Source: Clostridia bacterium (GTDB taxonomy: Bacteria; Bacillota; Clostridia; Oscillospirales; CAG-272). From it: a stretch of DNA of 56,410 bases. The stretch is from the NCBI GenBank assembly GCA_900768535.1, contig CAAGDE010000207.1, forward strand, positions 1-56,410. Reading direction: 5' to 3'. Below are positions 9,389 through 17,036 of this stretch, one piece after another. Position 1 is the stretch's first letter. The number at the start of each line of letters is the position of its first letter. The notes beneath the pieces were generated by a model. It saw nothing but the letters and a program-made list of their open reading frames with translations, was not told the DNA's origin and did not search any database. Position numbers and translations under genes: made by a program.

Positions 9389-9420
9389 TCCGGTTGAGCC
9401 ATTTTTTTGCCTCAACCGGA
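9389..9420 (-). terminator. Hairpin between AraC gene and discoidin gene
   Basis: A 10-bp inverted repeat (9389-9398 with 9411-9420, arm TCCGGTTGAG) encloses a T-rich loop. It lies after the AraC stop and before the secreted-protein gene. The following minus-strand sequence ATATTGATTT is only weakly U-rich, so it may act as a partial terminator or an mRNA processing or stability element. The remaining gap bases show no clear promoter. Confidence 0.4.
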
Positions 9421-9490
9421 CAGATCATCGTCATATTTGCTTTTTTAAGGCAGAAAACGGCTTGTGCCCTTGCTAAATTGACCATAAATA

Positions 9491-10384
9491 CTACTTACAA
9501 TTGCTACAGCGCAATGCCTCTCGGAATTTACCGGGCGGCATCCCCTCAACTCTTTTAAAGAAGCGGTTAAAGCTGTACTCGGACTGAAATCCGATGCGCT
9601 CTCCAATCTGTTCCATGCTCAGATTTCCGGCAAGCAGCTCCCTTGCAACCGCGCATTTGATCTCGTCCCGAAGATTTCGAAAGCTGGTTGCGTGCGATCT
9701 GCGGAGGATCCGGTTGATCTGCCGATCGCTAATCATCAGAATTGCCGCCATTTTCTCGATTCCCACCATCTGATCCACATGTTCTGTCAAATGCTGAACA
9801 ACATGACGGTATATTTGCTCGTCATTGATATCCCCTGAAAGCAATACCTCATCCTCTTTTATTTCCAGGCACTGTTGGACATCGTGCGAAACAGTAAGCA
9901 AAAATGCATTTAACTGTAGCCTCATCAGCTGAGGACTTTCCTTCCAGGAAAAATCAATATCGAACAAAATATTATGTAGCGGAGTCATGAGTGATGCGGC
10001 GTTTTTCCCAACAAAAAAAGATTTTTTCAAAAAAGCAGTTTCATTCAACTCCGGGAAATCCGTATCCTCAACGCTGAAAGAAAACGCCACCACGTATTTA
10101 TCGAATTCGGTGGAATGCCCAACGAGCTGATGTCGCATTTTAGGAGGAAACATTATATACTCCCCGTCACGAACCGTCACCTCTGATGAATCAACCATAT
10201 AGCGAAGGAACCCCTTCCGCACAATATGAATCTCAAAAAAAGAGTGAAAGTGAGGCTGTGTATTCAAGGAATAACTATGCAATTCAGCATCGTAGCTGAC
10301 AGCCTTCAACCAGTAAAGGCTCCAATGAATATTTGGTTCCCTTGGCGGAACAAAAACCTTTTCGACAATCTTGTTTTGAAACAT
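9491..10384 (-). CDS. AraC family transcriptional regulator
   Basis: A 297-residue cytoplasmic regulator. The N-terminal cupin-like sensor domain (HFHSFFEIHIVRKGFLRYMV, GEYIMFPPKMRHQLVG) occupies roughly residues 40-120. The C-terminal double helix-turn-helix of AraC type (MAAILMISDRQINRILRR, then MEQIGERIGFQSEYSFNRFF) lies at about 210-290. ATG 10384 is preferred over the ATG nine bases upstream because GGGGG is then correctly spaced. A consensus promoter sits at 10431-10459. It precedes the sialidase-like/GH130 operon on the same strand, so it most likely controls that operon in response to a sugar. The effector cannot be read from sequence. Confidence 0.88.
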   Translation of the reverse strand: MFQNKIVEKVFVPPREPNIHWSLYWLKAVSYDAELHSYSLNTQPHFHSFFEIHIVRKGFLRYMVDSSEVTVRDGEYIMFPPKMRHQLVGHSTEFDKYVVAFSFSVEDTDFPELNETAFLKKSFFVGKNAASLMTPLHNILFDIDFSWKESPQLMRLQLNAFLLTVSHDVQQCLEIKEDEVLLSGDINDEQIYRHVVQHLTEHVDQMVGIEKMAAILMISDRQINRILRRSHATSFRNLRDEIKCAVARELLAGNLSMEQIGERIGFQSEYSFNRFFKRVEGMPPGKFREALRCSNCK

Positions 10385-10430
10385 CACACACATCCCCCGT
10401 GTTCTGAATCGAATGATAACAGCCAAAATT

Positions 10431-10459
10431 ATTATATCATCTTTTTTTAAGGTTGTCAA
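10431..10459 (-). promoter_or_regulatory. Sigma-A promoter of the AraC gene
   Basis: On the minus strand TTGACA (10459-10454) and TATAAT (10436-10431) are both perfect consensus with a 17-bp spacer. The downstream gene starts at 10384. An A-run within the spacer may add intrinsic curvature. Confidence 0.8.
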
Positions 10460-10804
10460 TCCTCAAAAATGCGTTTTGATTTGATCATGTTGTGTAACAA
10501 TAAAAACGGTAAGCACCAAATTTCTTGACATTTCCATTTCGAATTACTTTACCGGATTTTTTATATTTTGAGCGGAACCGCTGCCGCAAAACCGGACGCC
10601 ATGAAAGCCTTCAATCATCCCGGCAATCCCTGCCGGAAAATTCCTATTACAGACGATGCTCCAACGGCTCCACAAGCATAGGCAAACACCTGATGCCGTC
10701 CGTCTTCCCCCAAAAGGAATCTCTGTAATGCAGCATGGCGGCTACCGGACAATTTTCTGTTTTCGGATATTTTTGTCCGATATGCAACGATATATCACCA
10801 ACAA
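10460..10804. other. Non-coding gap
   Basis: About 345 bases between the AraC promoter and the EamA terminator. Open frames occur on both strands, but they lack ribosome binding sites or recognisable motifs, and the longest one runs through the terminator hairpin. I see nothing functional here. Confidence 0.5.
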
Positions 10805-10810
10805 ATCGTT

Positions 10811-10857
10811 GCAAAAACAGTGGCTGTGAAAATCCGTCTCGGAATTTCACAGCCACT
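10811..10857 (-). terminator. Strong intrinsic terminator after the EamA gene
   Basis: An 18-bp inverted repeat with one mismatch (10819-10836 with 10840-10857, arm AGTGGCTGTGAAA) and a 3-base loop is followed on the minus strand by CTGTTTTTGC. It lies 157 bases after the EamA stop and closes the amino-sugar operon. Confidence 0.8.
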
Positions 10858-11013
10858 TCTGCAAACTGTTTCAATTGTAAATACAAGCCGGACAGTTCCG
10901 GCTGTTTATGATGCCTTCGCCCCGGCAGATGCGCTGGTATCATGACAAAAAATACCGGGTTTTCAAAACCGAGCAGACACGCCTCGGGGCTCTGATCTTT
11001 TATACTTGTTTTT

Positions 11014-11976
11014 TCAGGACTGACCGACATTGACAGCAGCCTTGCCGAGCAGAACAACCGAAGAAAGGATCAAAACAATTCCGGCAACAGACCATACCGT
11101 CAGTTTTTCCCCAAAGAGGAAGGTTCCAAACAGCGTTGCCGAAAGCGGCTCAACAATGCCGAGCGCAGATACCGTTCCGGACGAAAGCGCTTTGAGCGAT
11201 ACGGTATACAGCGAATACGGGATAAGATAGGTAACAAGACCGATTCCGATGAGTAAGGGAACGGTGACAAACGGAGCTGCTGACGCAATTCGTAAGGCTT
11301 CTGCCGGATGACAGATGCCCACGGCAATCAGTGCCATAAAAAAGAAGCCGTAAAGCGTTGCGGAGCCTGCCTTGAAATTTCGCATCATAGAATATTTGGT
11401 CAGCAATGTATATATCGCATAGGAAAGACCGGATGCAAGCCCCATAAAAAATCCGAGGGTATCAAAAATCATTCCCTCAATGACTCCCGAAACAAAAACG
11501 CCTCCCGCCAGAACACCGATGATTGCTGCCGTTTTGAGACCGGACATTTTTTCTCTCCAAAGCACCGCGGAAAATAATACCACATAGACAGGAGAAAGCC
11601 CCAACAGCATAGCTGCCGTTGCAACCGATGTCAGGGTCATTGATGTGTAGTAGCAAAATGCCGTAAAAAACAGCGCGCCCCCGATAAGCAGATAGATCGT
11701 CAGCTCAATCGGTCGGATACGAAACAGCTTTCGTTCCTTAACGATTGCGTAAAGGAACACGCCGGCAAACGATACCGCTCCTCTTGCCGCCACCATTTGG
11801 ACCGGCGTGAAACCGAACGGGGAAAGATAATGTACAAAAATTGCCGAGGTTCCCCACAACCCTCCCGCAAGAACAGTCATAAAAAAAGCAATTTCTGATT
11901 TTTTCTCCATGACACCCATGTTATAACCGGACTGCCGCTTCGAGTCAATCGACAGAATCGATTCAACCGATTCCAT
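11014..11976 (-). CDS. EamA/DMT-superfamily transporter
   Basis: Up to 320 residues with about ten hydrophobic helices in two repeats, typical of EamA (drug/metabolite transporter) permeases (LAGGLWGTSAIFVHYLSPFG, VQMVAARGAVSF, LSPVYVVLFSAVLWREKM, and LSATLFGTFLFGEKLT in the second repeat). These move small metabolites across the inner membrane; the substrate is not predictable. The start is uncertain. ATG 11976 lies 10 bases after the previous stop but has no clear binding site. ATG 11919 or 11910 (MEKKSEIAFF) would remove a polar 19-22 residue N-terminus and fit the family length better. It is the last gene of the amino-sugar operon and is followed by a strong terminator. Confidence 0.85.
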   Translation of the reverse strand: MESVESILSIDSKRQSGYNMGVMEKKSEIAFFMTVLAGGLWGTSAIFVHYLSPFGFTPVQMVAARGAVSFAGVFLYAIVKERKLFRIRPIELTIYLLIGGALFFTAFCYYTSMTLTSVATAAMLLGLSPVYVVLFSAVLWREKMSGLKTAAIIGVLAGGVFVSGVIEGMIFDTLGFFMGLASGLSYAIYTLLTKYSMMRNFKAGSATLYGFFFMALIAVGICHPAEALRIASAAPFVTVPLLIGIGLVTYLIPYSLYTVSLKALSSGTVSALGIVEPLSATLFGTFLFGEKLTVWSVAGIVLILSSVVLLGKAAVNVGQS

Positions 11977-11986
11977 TTCATGCGCT

Positions 11987-13285
11987 TCATACGTTTTCCG
12001 CTTTCAATCGCGCAATCAGTTCCGAAGCAGCCGTTATCATTTTGTCTGCAGCTTCCGCAGGCAAAAAAGAGTTATATTCCGTAAGCTTGGATTCATATAA
12101 AGTATCAAAAAACTCCGCTTTCGGAACAACATAGCCCACGGTTCCGTTTGACAGCTCGCTTATAACGATATTATCCTTCGGAAATTGATTTTTCAGCGAA
12201 ACGCCAATGGAAGAATATGCCTCGCAAGGAAGTCCGACCACAAACAGATCCCCGATTCTGAGGACCTGTACTTCAAACGCTGCATCCGTAATCGGATGTT
12301 CCGTCAGCCGAATGATCTCCTCTGCCAGTATCCTTGTCTCACTATCCGCTCCTGCGTTTTTGAGTATCTGCTTGGCAGAACGGTATTCCTCAGAGGTCGG
12401 TTGTCTGCGCCTCATGGACAGTATTTCCGAAGCTCCCGAAACTCCGGTTTCCGCAACAGGACTTAGACGGTCCATCAGATCAACGGTATGTATCGCCAGT
12501 TGTGCGCCCATGCGCTCCATATTTTCCCTGCAATACAGGATACTGCCGTGAATCGCATCAACATGATTGATGTTTCCTGCACAACCGTTCAGAAAAAGCA
12601 CTACAACATCCGAACCGTACCGATCCTTCAGGAGACGGGACAAGACCCCCGGATAATCTGCAGAAATTTCATCGGCTCCATAGGTATCCGGATGGCAGGC
12701 AAAATTTACGCCGATGCCAATCAGGTTGCAATCTGCCTCAATGCAAAATAACGTCAGTGATCGATCAATTTCCGAAAGCGGTCTGACAATATCCCGGTTT
12801 CCGATTCCGGGATTGGTGCGCACCGTCCCATCCGTCATCACATAGTTGCGGTTAAAACCGATTGCAGGACCGTTGCCTTTTGCAAAGGTCAATTTTGCGG
12901 CTTTCCTCTTTCCGTATGCCGACCGCGCCGCCCAAACGGCGCAATCGGCAAGCTTCCGAATATAGGTTTCGTCGCAAGGACATTCAAATCCGGTATAATT
13001 CGTAGGACCGCCTGTATGAATATGCGTGGCACTCACCATAATCTGTTCCTTCGGAACTCCGATTTCATTCTGAATTCTTTGACGGATCTCATCCGAAAGA
13101 GAAGATTGGAAGTCCAGAATATCAACGGAAATCAAAATGACAGTCCTGCCGCAATTCTCAAATACGAAAGCGCGGACATACAAATCATCCGATATGCCAA
13201 CGTTGCGACGGTCCCCGAAATACCCCGGAATCGGCAACCCGATATCCGGTGTAATCTTTTTCTCGGCAACTCCACAGGAAAACAT
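11987..13285 (-). CDS. Neutral/alkaline ceramidase-like hydrolase
   Basis: A 432-residue protein matching the N-terminal catalytic fold of neutral ceramidases: the start GVAEKKITPDIGLPIPGYFG, the metal-ligand region SATHIHTGGP, the pair NFACHPD and FLNGCAGNINH. Characterised members cleave the amide of ceramide, but many bacterial homologues of this size in carbohydrate loci have unknown substrates. There is no signal peptide and the usual C-terminal domain is missing, so it is probably cytoplasmic and may act on a small amide or ester. ATG 13285 is used because GGAGG lies 5 bases upstream; the frame stays open to a TTG at 13300. It sits between a solute-binding lipoprotein and an EamA transporter in the amino-sugar operon. 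Confidence 0.7.
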   Translation of the reverse strand: MFSCGVAEKKITPDIGLPIPGYFGDRRNVGISDDLYVRAFVFENCGRTVILISVDILDFQSSLSDEIRQRIQNEIGVPKEQIMVSATHIHTGGPTNYTGFECPCDETYIRKLADCAVWAARSAYGKRKAAKLTFAKGNGPAIGFNRNYVMTDGTVRTNPGIGNRDIVRPLSEIDRSLTLFCIEADCNLIGIGVNFACHPDTYGADEISADYPGVLSRLLKDRYGSDVVVLFLNGCAGNINHVDAIHGSILYCRENMERMGAQLAIHTVDLMDRLSPVAETGVSGASEILSMRRRQPTSEEYRSAKQILKNAGADSETRILAEEIIRLTEHPITDAAFEVQVLRIGDLFVVGLPCEAYSSIGVSLKNQFPKDNIVISELSNGTVGYVVPKAEFFDTLYESKLTEYNSFLPAEAADKMITAASELIARLKAENV

Positions 13286-13296
13286 CTGTACCTCCG

Positions 13297-14802
13297 TCAA
13301 GACGCCGTATATCCAAGCAGAAACTGATTTACCTTCTTTATGGATGACTTGGCTATCCCCTCAGCGTCGCTCGTATAAGTATCGGTATTTCCGTTTCTCA
13401 CCATCTCGGACAACATACTGTTAATCCCGGAAATGTTTGTAATATACTCCAGATCATACGCCTTGGATTCCGTCAGCACCTGAACCAATTTCATAGCCTT
13501 GGGATCTGTCGACAACCTTGTTTGAATAACCGTATTTCTCACGGTATCGGTCAGCTTCTCCGAATAATAACACAAAGCCTCTGTAATCAAACAGGTTTTC
13601 TCAAAATCCGTAACGGTTCTCGGAATTGACCATGGCTCAAAATAAGCATGAACCGGTGTGCGATAAATAAGCTGATCGGTATCATATTTGGGATAAGGAA
13701 GATAGTAAATATCATTTGCGGAATCAAGATAATAACCGATGGCATCTCCGAGATTGTTGGTAATAAAGAGCATATTGCCGCCTAAAAAGGCATTCCTGAC
13801 TCCTCCGTAAGAAAATTCCGCATTTTGAGTTGCCCGAATCGTATCCGTGTTGCAGCGCTTCAGAATGTCCGAAAGTTTTCCGACCAAGGTTGTCGATTTT
13901 TCGCTGGAAATATTGGATTTTACTTCATAGCCGTCGCCGGTCTTGTCAATCTGAATCAGGTTGATATTGGCAGAAATGAAAAAGTAAGAAAAGGTCAGAT
14001 TGTCATAGCAATAACCGATCCGCTCTCCGGGGTCCAGAACAAAATTTCCGTTGCTGTCATTCCCGAACCCTTTCCAGTAGTTAAAGAACGTTTCCAATGT
14101 CCATGCATCATTTATTACATCATCATACAGGCTTCTTTCCGGGAAAAACTGTGAAAACAGGGTGTTATTCGCCATCAGTGCAATCTGATGGATTTCGTCA
14201 TCCGTCTGCATATCTCCCGTCAGCATATAGGCATGACCATCGATATTCAGGGTGTCGATAAAATTCTGATCCCACCACTCCCCTGACAAATTCAGTTTTT
14301 CGGAATCAAAAATATTTTTGAAATATCCCCCTTGCGTCATGTTCATCAGGTTCAGGCAATAGTAAGAAAATATGTCCGCATAGTATTCCCCTGTTTTATC
14401 CATATTCTCGATATATGCCTGCGCTTCCCCGTTGTTGTTTCGGAGTTGATTCCGCTCTACAATCTCCACTCCGTATAGCTTTTCCACATAGGAATTCCGC
14501 CTGAAAACAGCAATCGGAATGGATGTAACTTCGGACCCGTCCGGCACGATGCATTCGTATACCGGATCACGGTCATTGGTAGCAATAATGTATTGGTAGC
14601 CTCCAAAATTCTGAATCTCCGGTTCATAGTTCGTTTCCGAATGATACTCTTTTTGGGGCTTGTGCTCTCCGCTGTCGGATTGGGGTGCCGTGCTTTCTTC
14701 GCCCGATGCAGTCGGCACCTCGGGGTCGTTATTTTTACCGCAAGCCGCAAACAGTCCGATGCACACAATGACTGCCAACAGTAAACATACCAGTCGCTTC
14801 AT
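13297..14802 (-). CDS. Extracellular solute-binding lipoprotein
   Basis: A 501-residue lipoprotein with signal peptide ending LFAACG, an acidic Ser/Glu linker and a family 1-type solute-binding domain (NFGGYQYIIATNDRD, AVFRRNSYVEKLYGVEI, NDAWTLETFFNYWKGFG). It should capture an oligosaccharide outside the membrane for an ABC importer, but no permease or ATPase gene lies in the window. ATG 14802 follows GGGAGGT at 4 bases; an upstream in-frame ATG at 14820 overlaps the previous stop. It sits between the MBL-fold lipoprotein and the ceramidase-like gene. An amino-sugar ligand is inferred from the operon only. Confidence 0.82.
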   Translation of the reverse strand: MKRLVCLLLAVIVCIGLFAACGKNNDPEVPTASGEESTAPQSDSGEHKPQKEYHSETNYEPEIQNFGGYQYIIATNDRDPVYECIVPDGSEVTSIPIAVFRRNSYVEKLYGVEIVERNQLRNNNGEAQAYIENMDKTGEYYADIFSYYCLNLMNMTQGGYFKNIFDSEKLNLSGEWWDQNFIDTLNIDGHAYMLTGDMQTDDEIHQIALMANNTLFSQFFPERSLYDDVINDAWTLETFFNYWKGFGNDSNGNFVLDPGERIGYCYDNLTFSYFFISANINLIQIDKTGDGYEVKSNISSEKSTTLVGKLSDILKRCNTDTIRATQNAEFSYGGVRNAFLGGNMLFITNNLGDAIGYYLDSANDIYYLPYPKYDTDQLIYRTPVHAYFEPWSIPRTVTDFEKTCLITEALCYYSEKLTDTVRNTVIQTRLSTDPKAMKLVQVLTESKAYDLEYITNISGINSMLSEMVRNGNTDTYTSDAEGIAKSSIKKVNQFLLGYTAS

Positions 14803-14816
14803 AATTACCTCCCGCT

Positions 14817-16979
14817 TCATTTCAAATAATCCTGATAGGATTTCCTGTCCCCCGCAAAACCGGAAGCTGTCATTTCCAAAAGCGTGACAAAATCCCCGGC
14901 AACATAGACATGATCTTTAACGTCATCCCGCTGCATATACGCGTTTCTCGGCTCGTTTTTCAGCTCCTCGTATTTTGCCTTGCCGCAAGGCCACAGCACA
15001 TACTTTGCTTTCACGGTTGTATAGAATTCCGGCTCCGCGCCTCCTCCGAATCCGTGATGAAGCACCTGAACAACGTCGCTTTCCAGATAATCACCGTAAA
15101 GCCTTCTGCACTGTCCGTTTCCAAATGCAGCTCCGAGCCAGTTTCCCATCTGATCGGAATGGTCCCCTGTAAACAAAACCGATTGCCCATACTGATTTGT
15201 CATGCGAAATACCAATGACGTTACATTGAAATAGCGAATATCCGTCGGCAGGAAAAGCTCCGGTGTGTACAGAAATTCCAATTGGGCGTTTCCAAACTGA
15301 AGCCGGTATCCGGCATGAACTTTTAGCGTCTTTGCATCACGGAAACGTGCAACCGCCGATTGAACCTTTTCGATCATTCCGTATTGGCTGAGGAGATTTC
15401 CGTTATCGGTTGTGTCATATGATTGCGCGGCACACGGAAAATTGTAAAGGAATACCCCTACCGATACGCTGTCCGCATAACGCTTGGAAAAATTCAGAAA
15501 GGTTCCGACATGATCTTCATGGGCATGCGTGAATATCCATGCGGCAATCTCGATTTTTTGGGGATTCGGAGCCTGCTTTCTGAGGACCTGCATCAGTCTG
15601 TCCGCGCATTCGTCCTCGTCGTTTCCTCCATCAATGATGAGAAACCGTCCATCCTCCAGCAGAACCGTATATCCCATACCGTTATCAATCATATTATCGG
15701 TCTTTGCCTGCTCCATTCCGAGCTGTGTCAAAAGCATTGTGTTTTTTTGTTCATAAGACGGACTGTTTACATTCTCCGGCAAAAGCACAGCTTCCCTCTC
15801 TTCACAAATCAGGCGAACGGTCTTCTCTGTCGGATGATAAGAAAGATTCAGCACATGTTTGTTATCTGCAACCGTCTTAAACAGATTTCCGCCTAAATTC
15901 CGATCTTCCTTTACAACATATCCCTTTCCGAGCAATTCATCCGCATATGCCCGGAACAGCTCCGACTCTGCATTTGTATAAATCAATTCATAGCAATTGT
16001 CCCCGCAGTCCTTTATGAAATCCGGACGCTTGGCATCAAGTACCGGAACGTCAAGCAATTCTCCAATTACATCCTCGCTTCCGGCAGTTTCCATCGGCAG
16101 CGCAGCGGAGTTTCCCGAGTAAGACAAGGATTCCGCCATTACGGCTTCGATTTTTTCGGCAGCCTTGAAAAGTACATCTTCACCGTAACCGATAACATAC
16201 ACGTTATTTTCACGGATTCCGAAAGAGTAGTTTGCGTAGTTTGGCTTATTCCGAATCCAATCTTCCACCCCGTTAAATATGCCGATCGCAATAACCTTGT
16301 CGGATGCGGAAAAAGCATCGGCTTTATCAACCGTCAGCTCCACACCGCATTTGTTTTTTATCCACGTCCTGATTGCATCGGCAGTATTCTGTTCTGCCGG
16401 AGTCGACGATTTCGGAAGAAGAAGTTTATACTCGCTTTTCCCGTTTTCAATGAGTTTCAGATAGGAATCGTCCCTGCCGATATAACCCACCCTTACGGAA
16501 AGCTTCAGTGAATCCGCCCCCTGAACCGAGGTTTCCAGAAACGATTCCACTGCCTGCTTTGTCAGATGCTCGGTTTGACCGCACAGGATCAGCTTGTTCC
16601 CGACGGACTCAACGGAATAACCGTACCCTTGTATTTTCGATATGGCCGTTTGTGATTCGCTGCGATTCGTGTTTCCGATCAAAATTTCCCGATTTGTTTC
16701 ACGAGCCCTGACGGAGGTATCCGCCATAACCTTAACCGATGCATTGATCTGACGCATTGCCTTATACAAAGCCGATACGCTGCGCGATACCTCTTCCGAG
16801 CACCGCTTCGGAACAATAATCGTATAACCGGTCAGATCCAGTTTTACAGAATCCCCAAACGATGCGGTTTCACTCTCTGTCCCCTGTCCTTTTGGCGGAG
16901 ACTTCCCTTTATCTCCACAAGAGGACAACATGGCAAGAACAGCCGCAAGAACAAAACACCACCCCAGGCTTCTTTTCAT
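14817..16979 (-). CDS. Lipoprotein with metallo-beta-lactamase fold domain
   Basis: A 720-residue lipoprotein (lipobox LSSC). Two consecutive domains at about 45-160 and 180-285 look like the non-catalytic alpha/beta domain found before GH20 and alpha-glucuronidase modules (TNREILIGNTNRSES, KVIAIGIFNGVEDW). A linker domain (about 305-395) is followed by an MBL-fold domain with the metal motif HAHEDH at 485-490, preceded by LEDGRFLIIDGGNDED and followed by FTGDHSDQMG. The MBL part and the linker domain are paralogous to the protein at 26217-27620. MBL-fold enzymes are metal-dependent hydrolases; the ComEC-like subgroup lacks assigned sugar substrates. AAAAGGAG precedes ATG 16979. The context argues for action on an extracellular amino-sugar glycan or its substituents. 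The reaction is unknown. Confidence 0.75.
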   Translation of the reverse strand: MKRSLGWCFVLAAVLAMLSSCGDKGKSPPKGQGTESETASFGDSVKLDLTGYTIIVPKRCSEEVSRSVSALYKAMRQINASVKVMADTSVRARETNREILIGNTNRSESQTAISKIQGYGYSVESVGNKLILCGQTEHLTKQAVESFLETSVQGADSLKLSVRVGYIGRDDSYLKLIENGKSEYKLLLPKSSTPAEQNTADAIRTWIKNKCGVELTVDKADAFSASDKVIAIGIFNGVEDWIRNKPNYANYSFGIRENNVYVIGYGEDVLFKAAEKIEAVMAESLSYSGNSAALPMETAGSEDVIGELLDVPVLDAKRPDFIKDCGDNCYELIYTNAESELFRAYADELLGKGYVVKEDRNLGGNLFKTVADNKHVLNLSYHPTEKTVRLICEEREAVLLPENVNSPSYEQKNTMLLTQLGMEQAKTDNMIDNGMGYTVLLEDGRFLIIDGGNDEDECADRLMQVLRKQAPNPQKIEIAAWIFTHAHEDHVGTFLNFSKRYADSVSVGVFLYNFPCAAQSYDTTDNGNLLSQYGMIEKVQSAVARFRDAKTLKVHAGYRLQFGNAQLEFLYTPELFLPTDIRYFNVTSLVFRMTNQYGQSVLFTGDHSDQMGNWLGAAFGNGQCRRLYGDYLESDVVQVLHHGFGGGAEPEFYTTVKAKYVLWPCGKAKYEELKNEPRNAYMQRDDVKDHVYVAGDFVTLLEMTASGFAGDRKSYQDYLK

Positions 16980-17036
16980 AAGAAATCTCCTTTTCCAATA
17001 AAGTGCTTCTGCTTTTTTCGGAACACCGCCGGTTAT

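Noticed and set aside
10647..11057. Minus-strand frame of 136 codons after the EamA gene
   Set aside because: It contains the strong terminator hairpin of the EamA gene, overlaps that gene's end and has no ribosome binding site.
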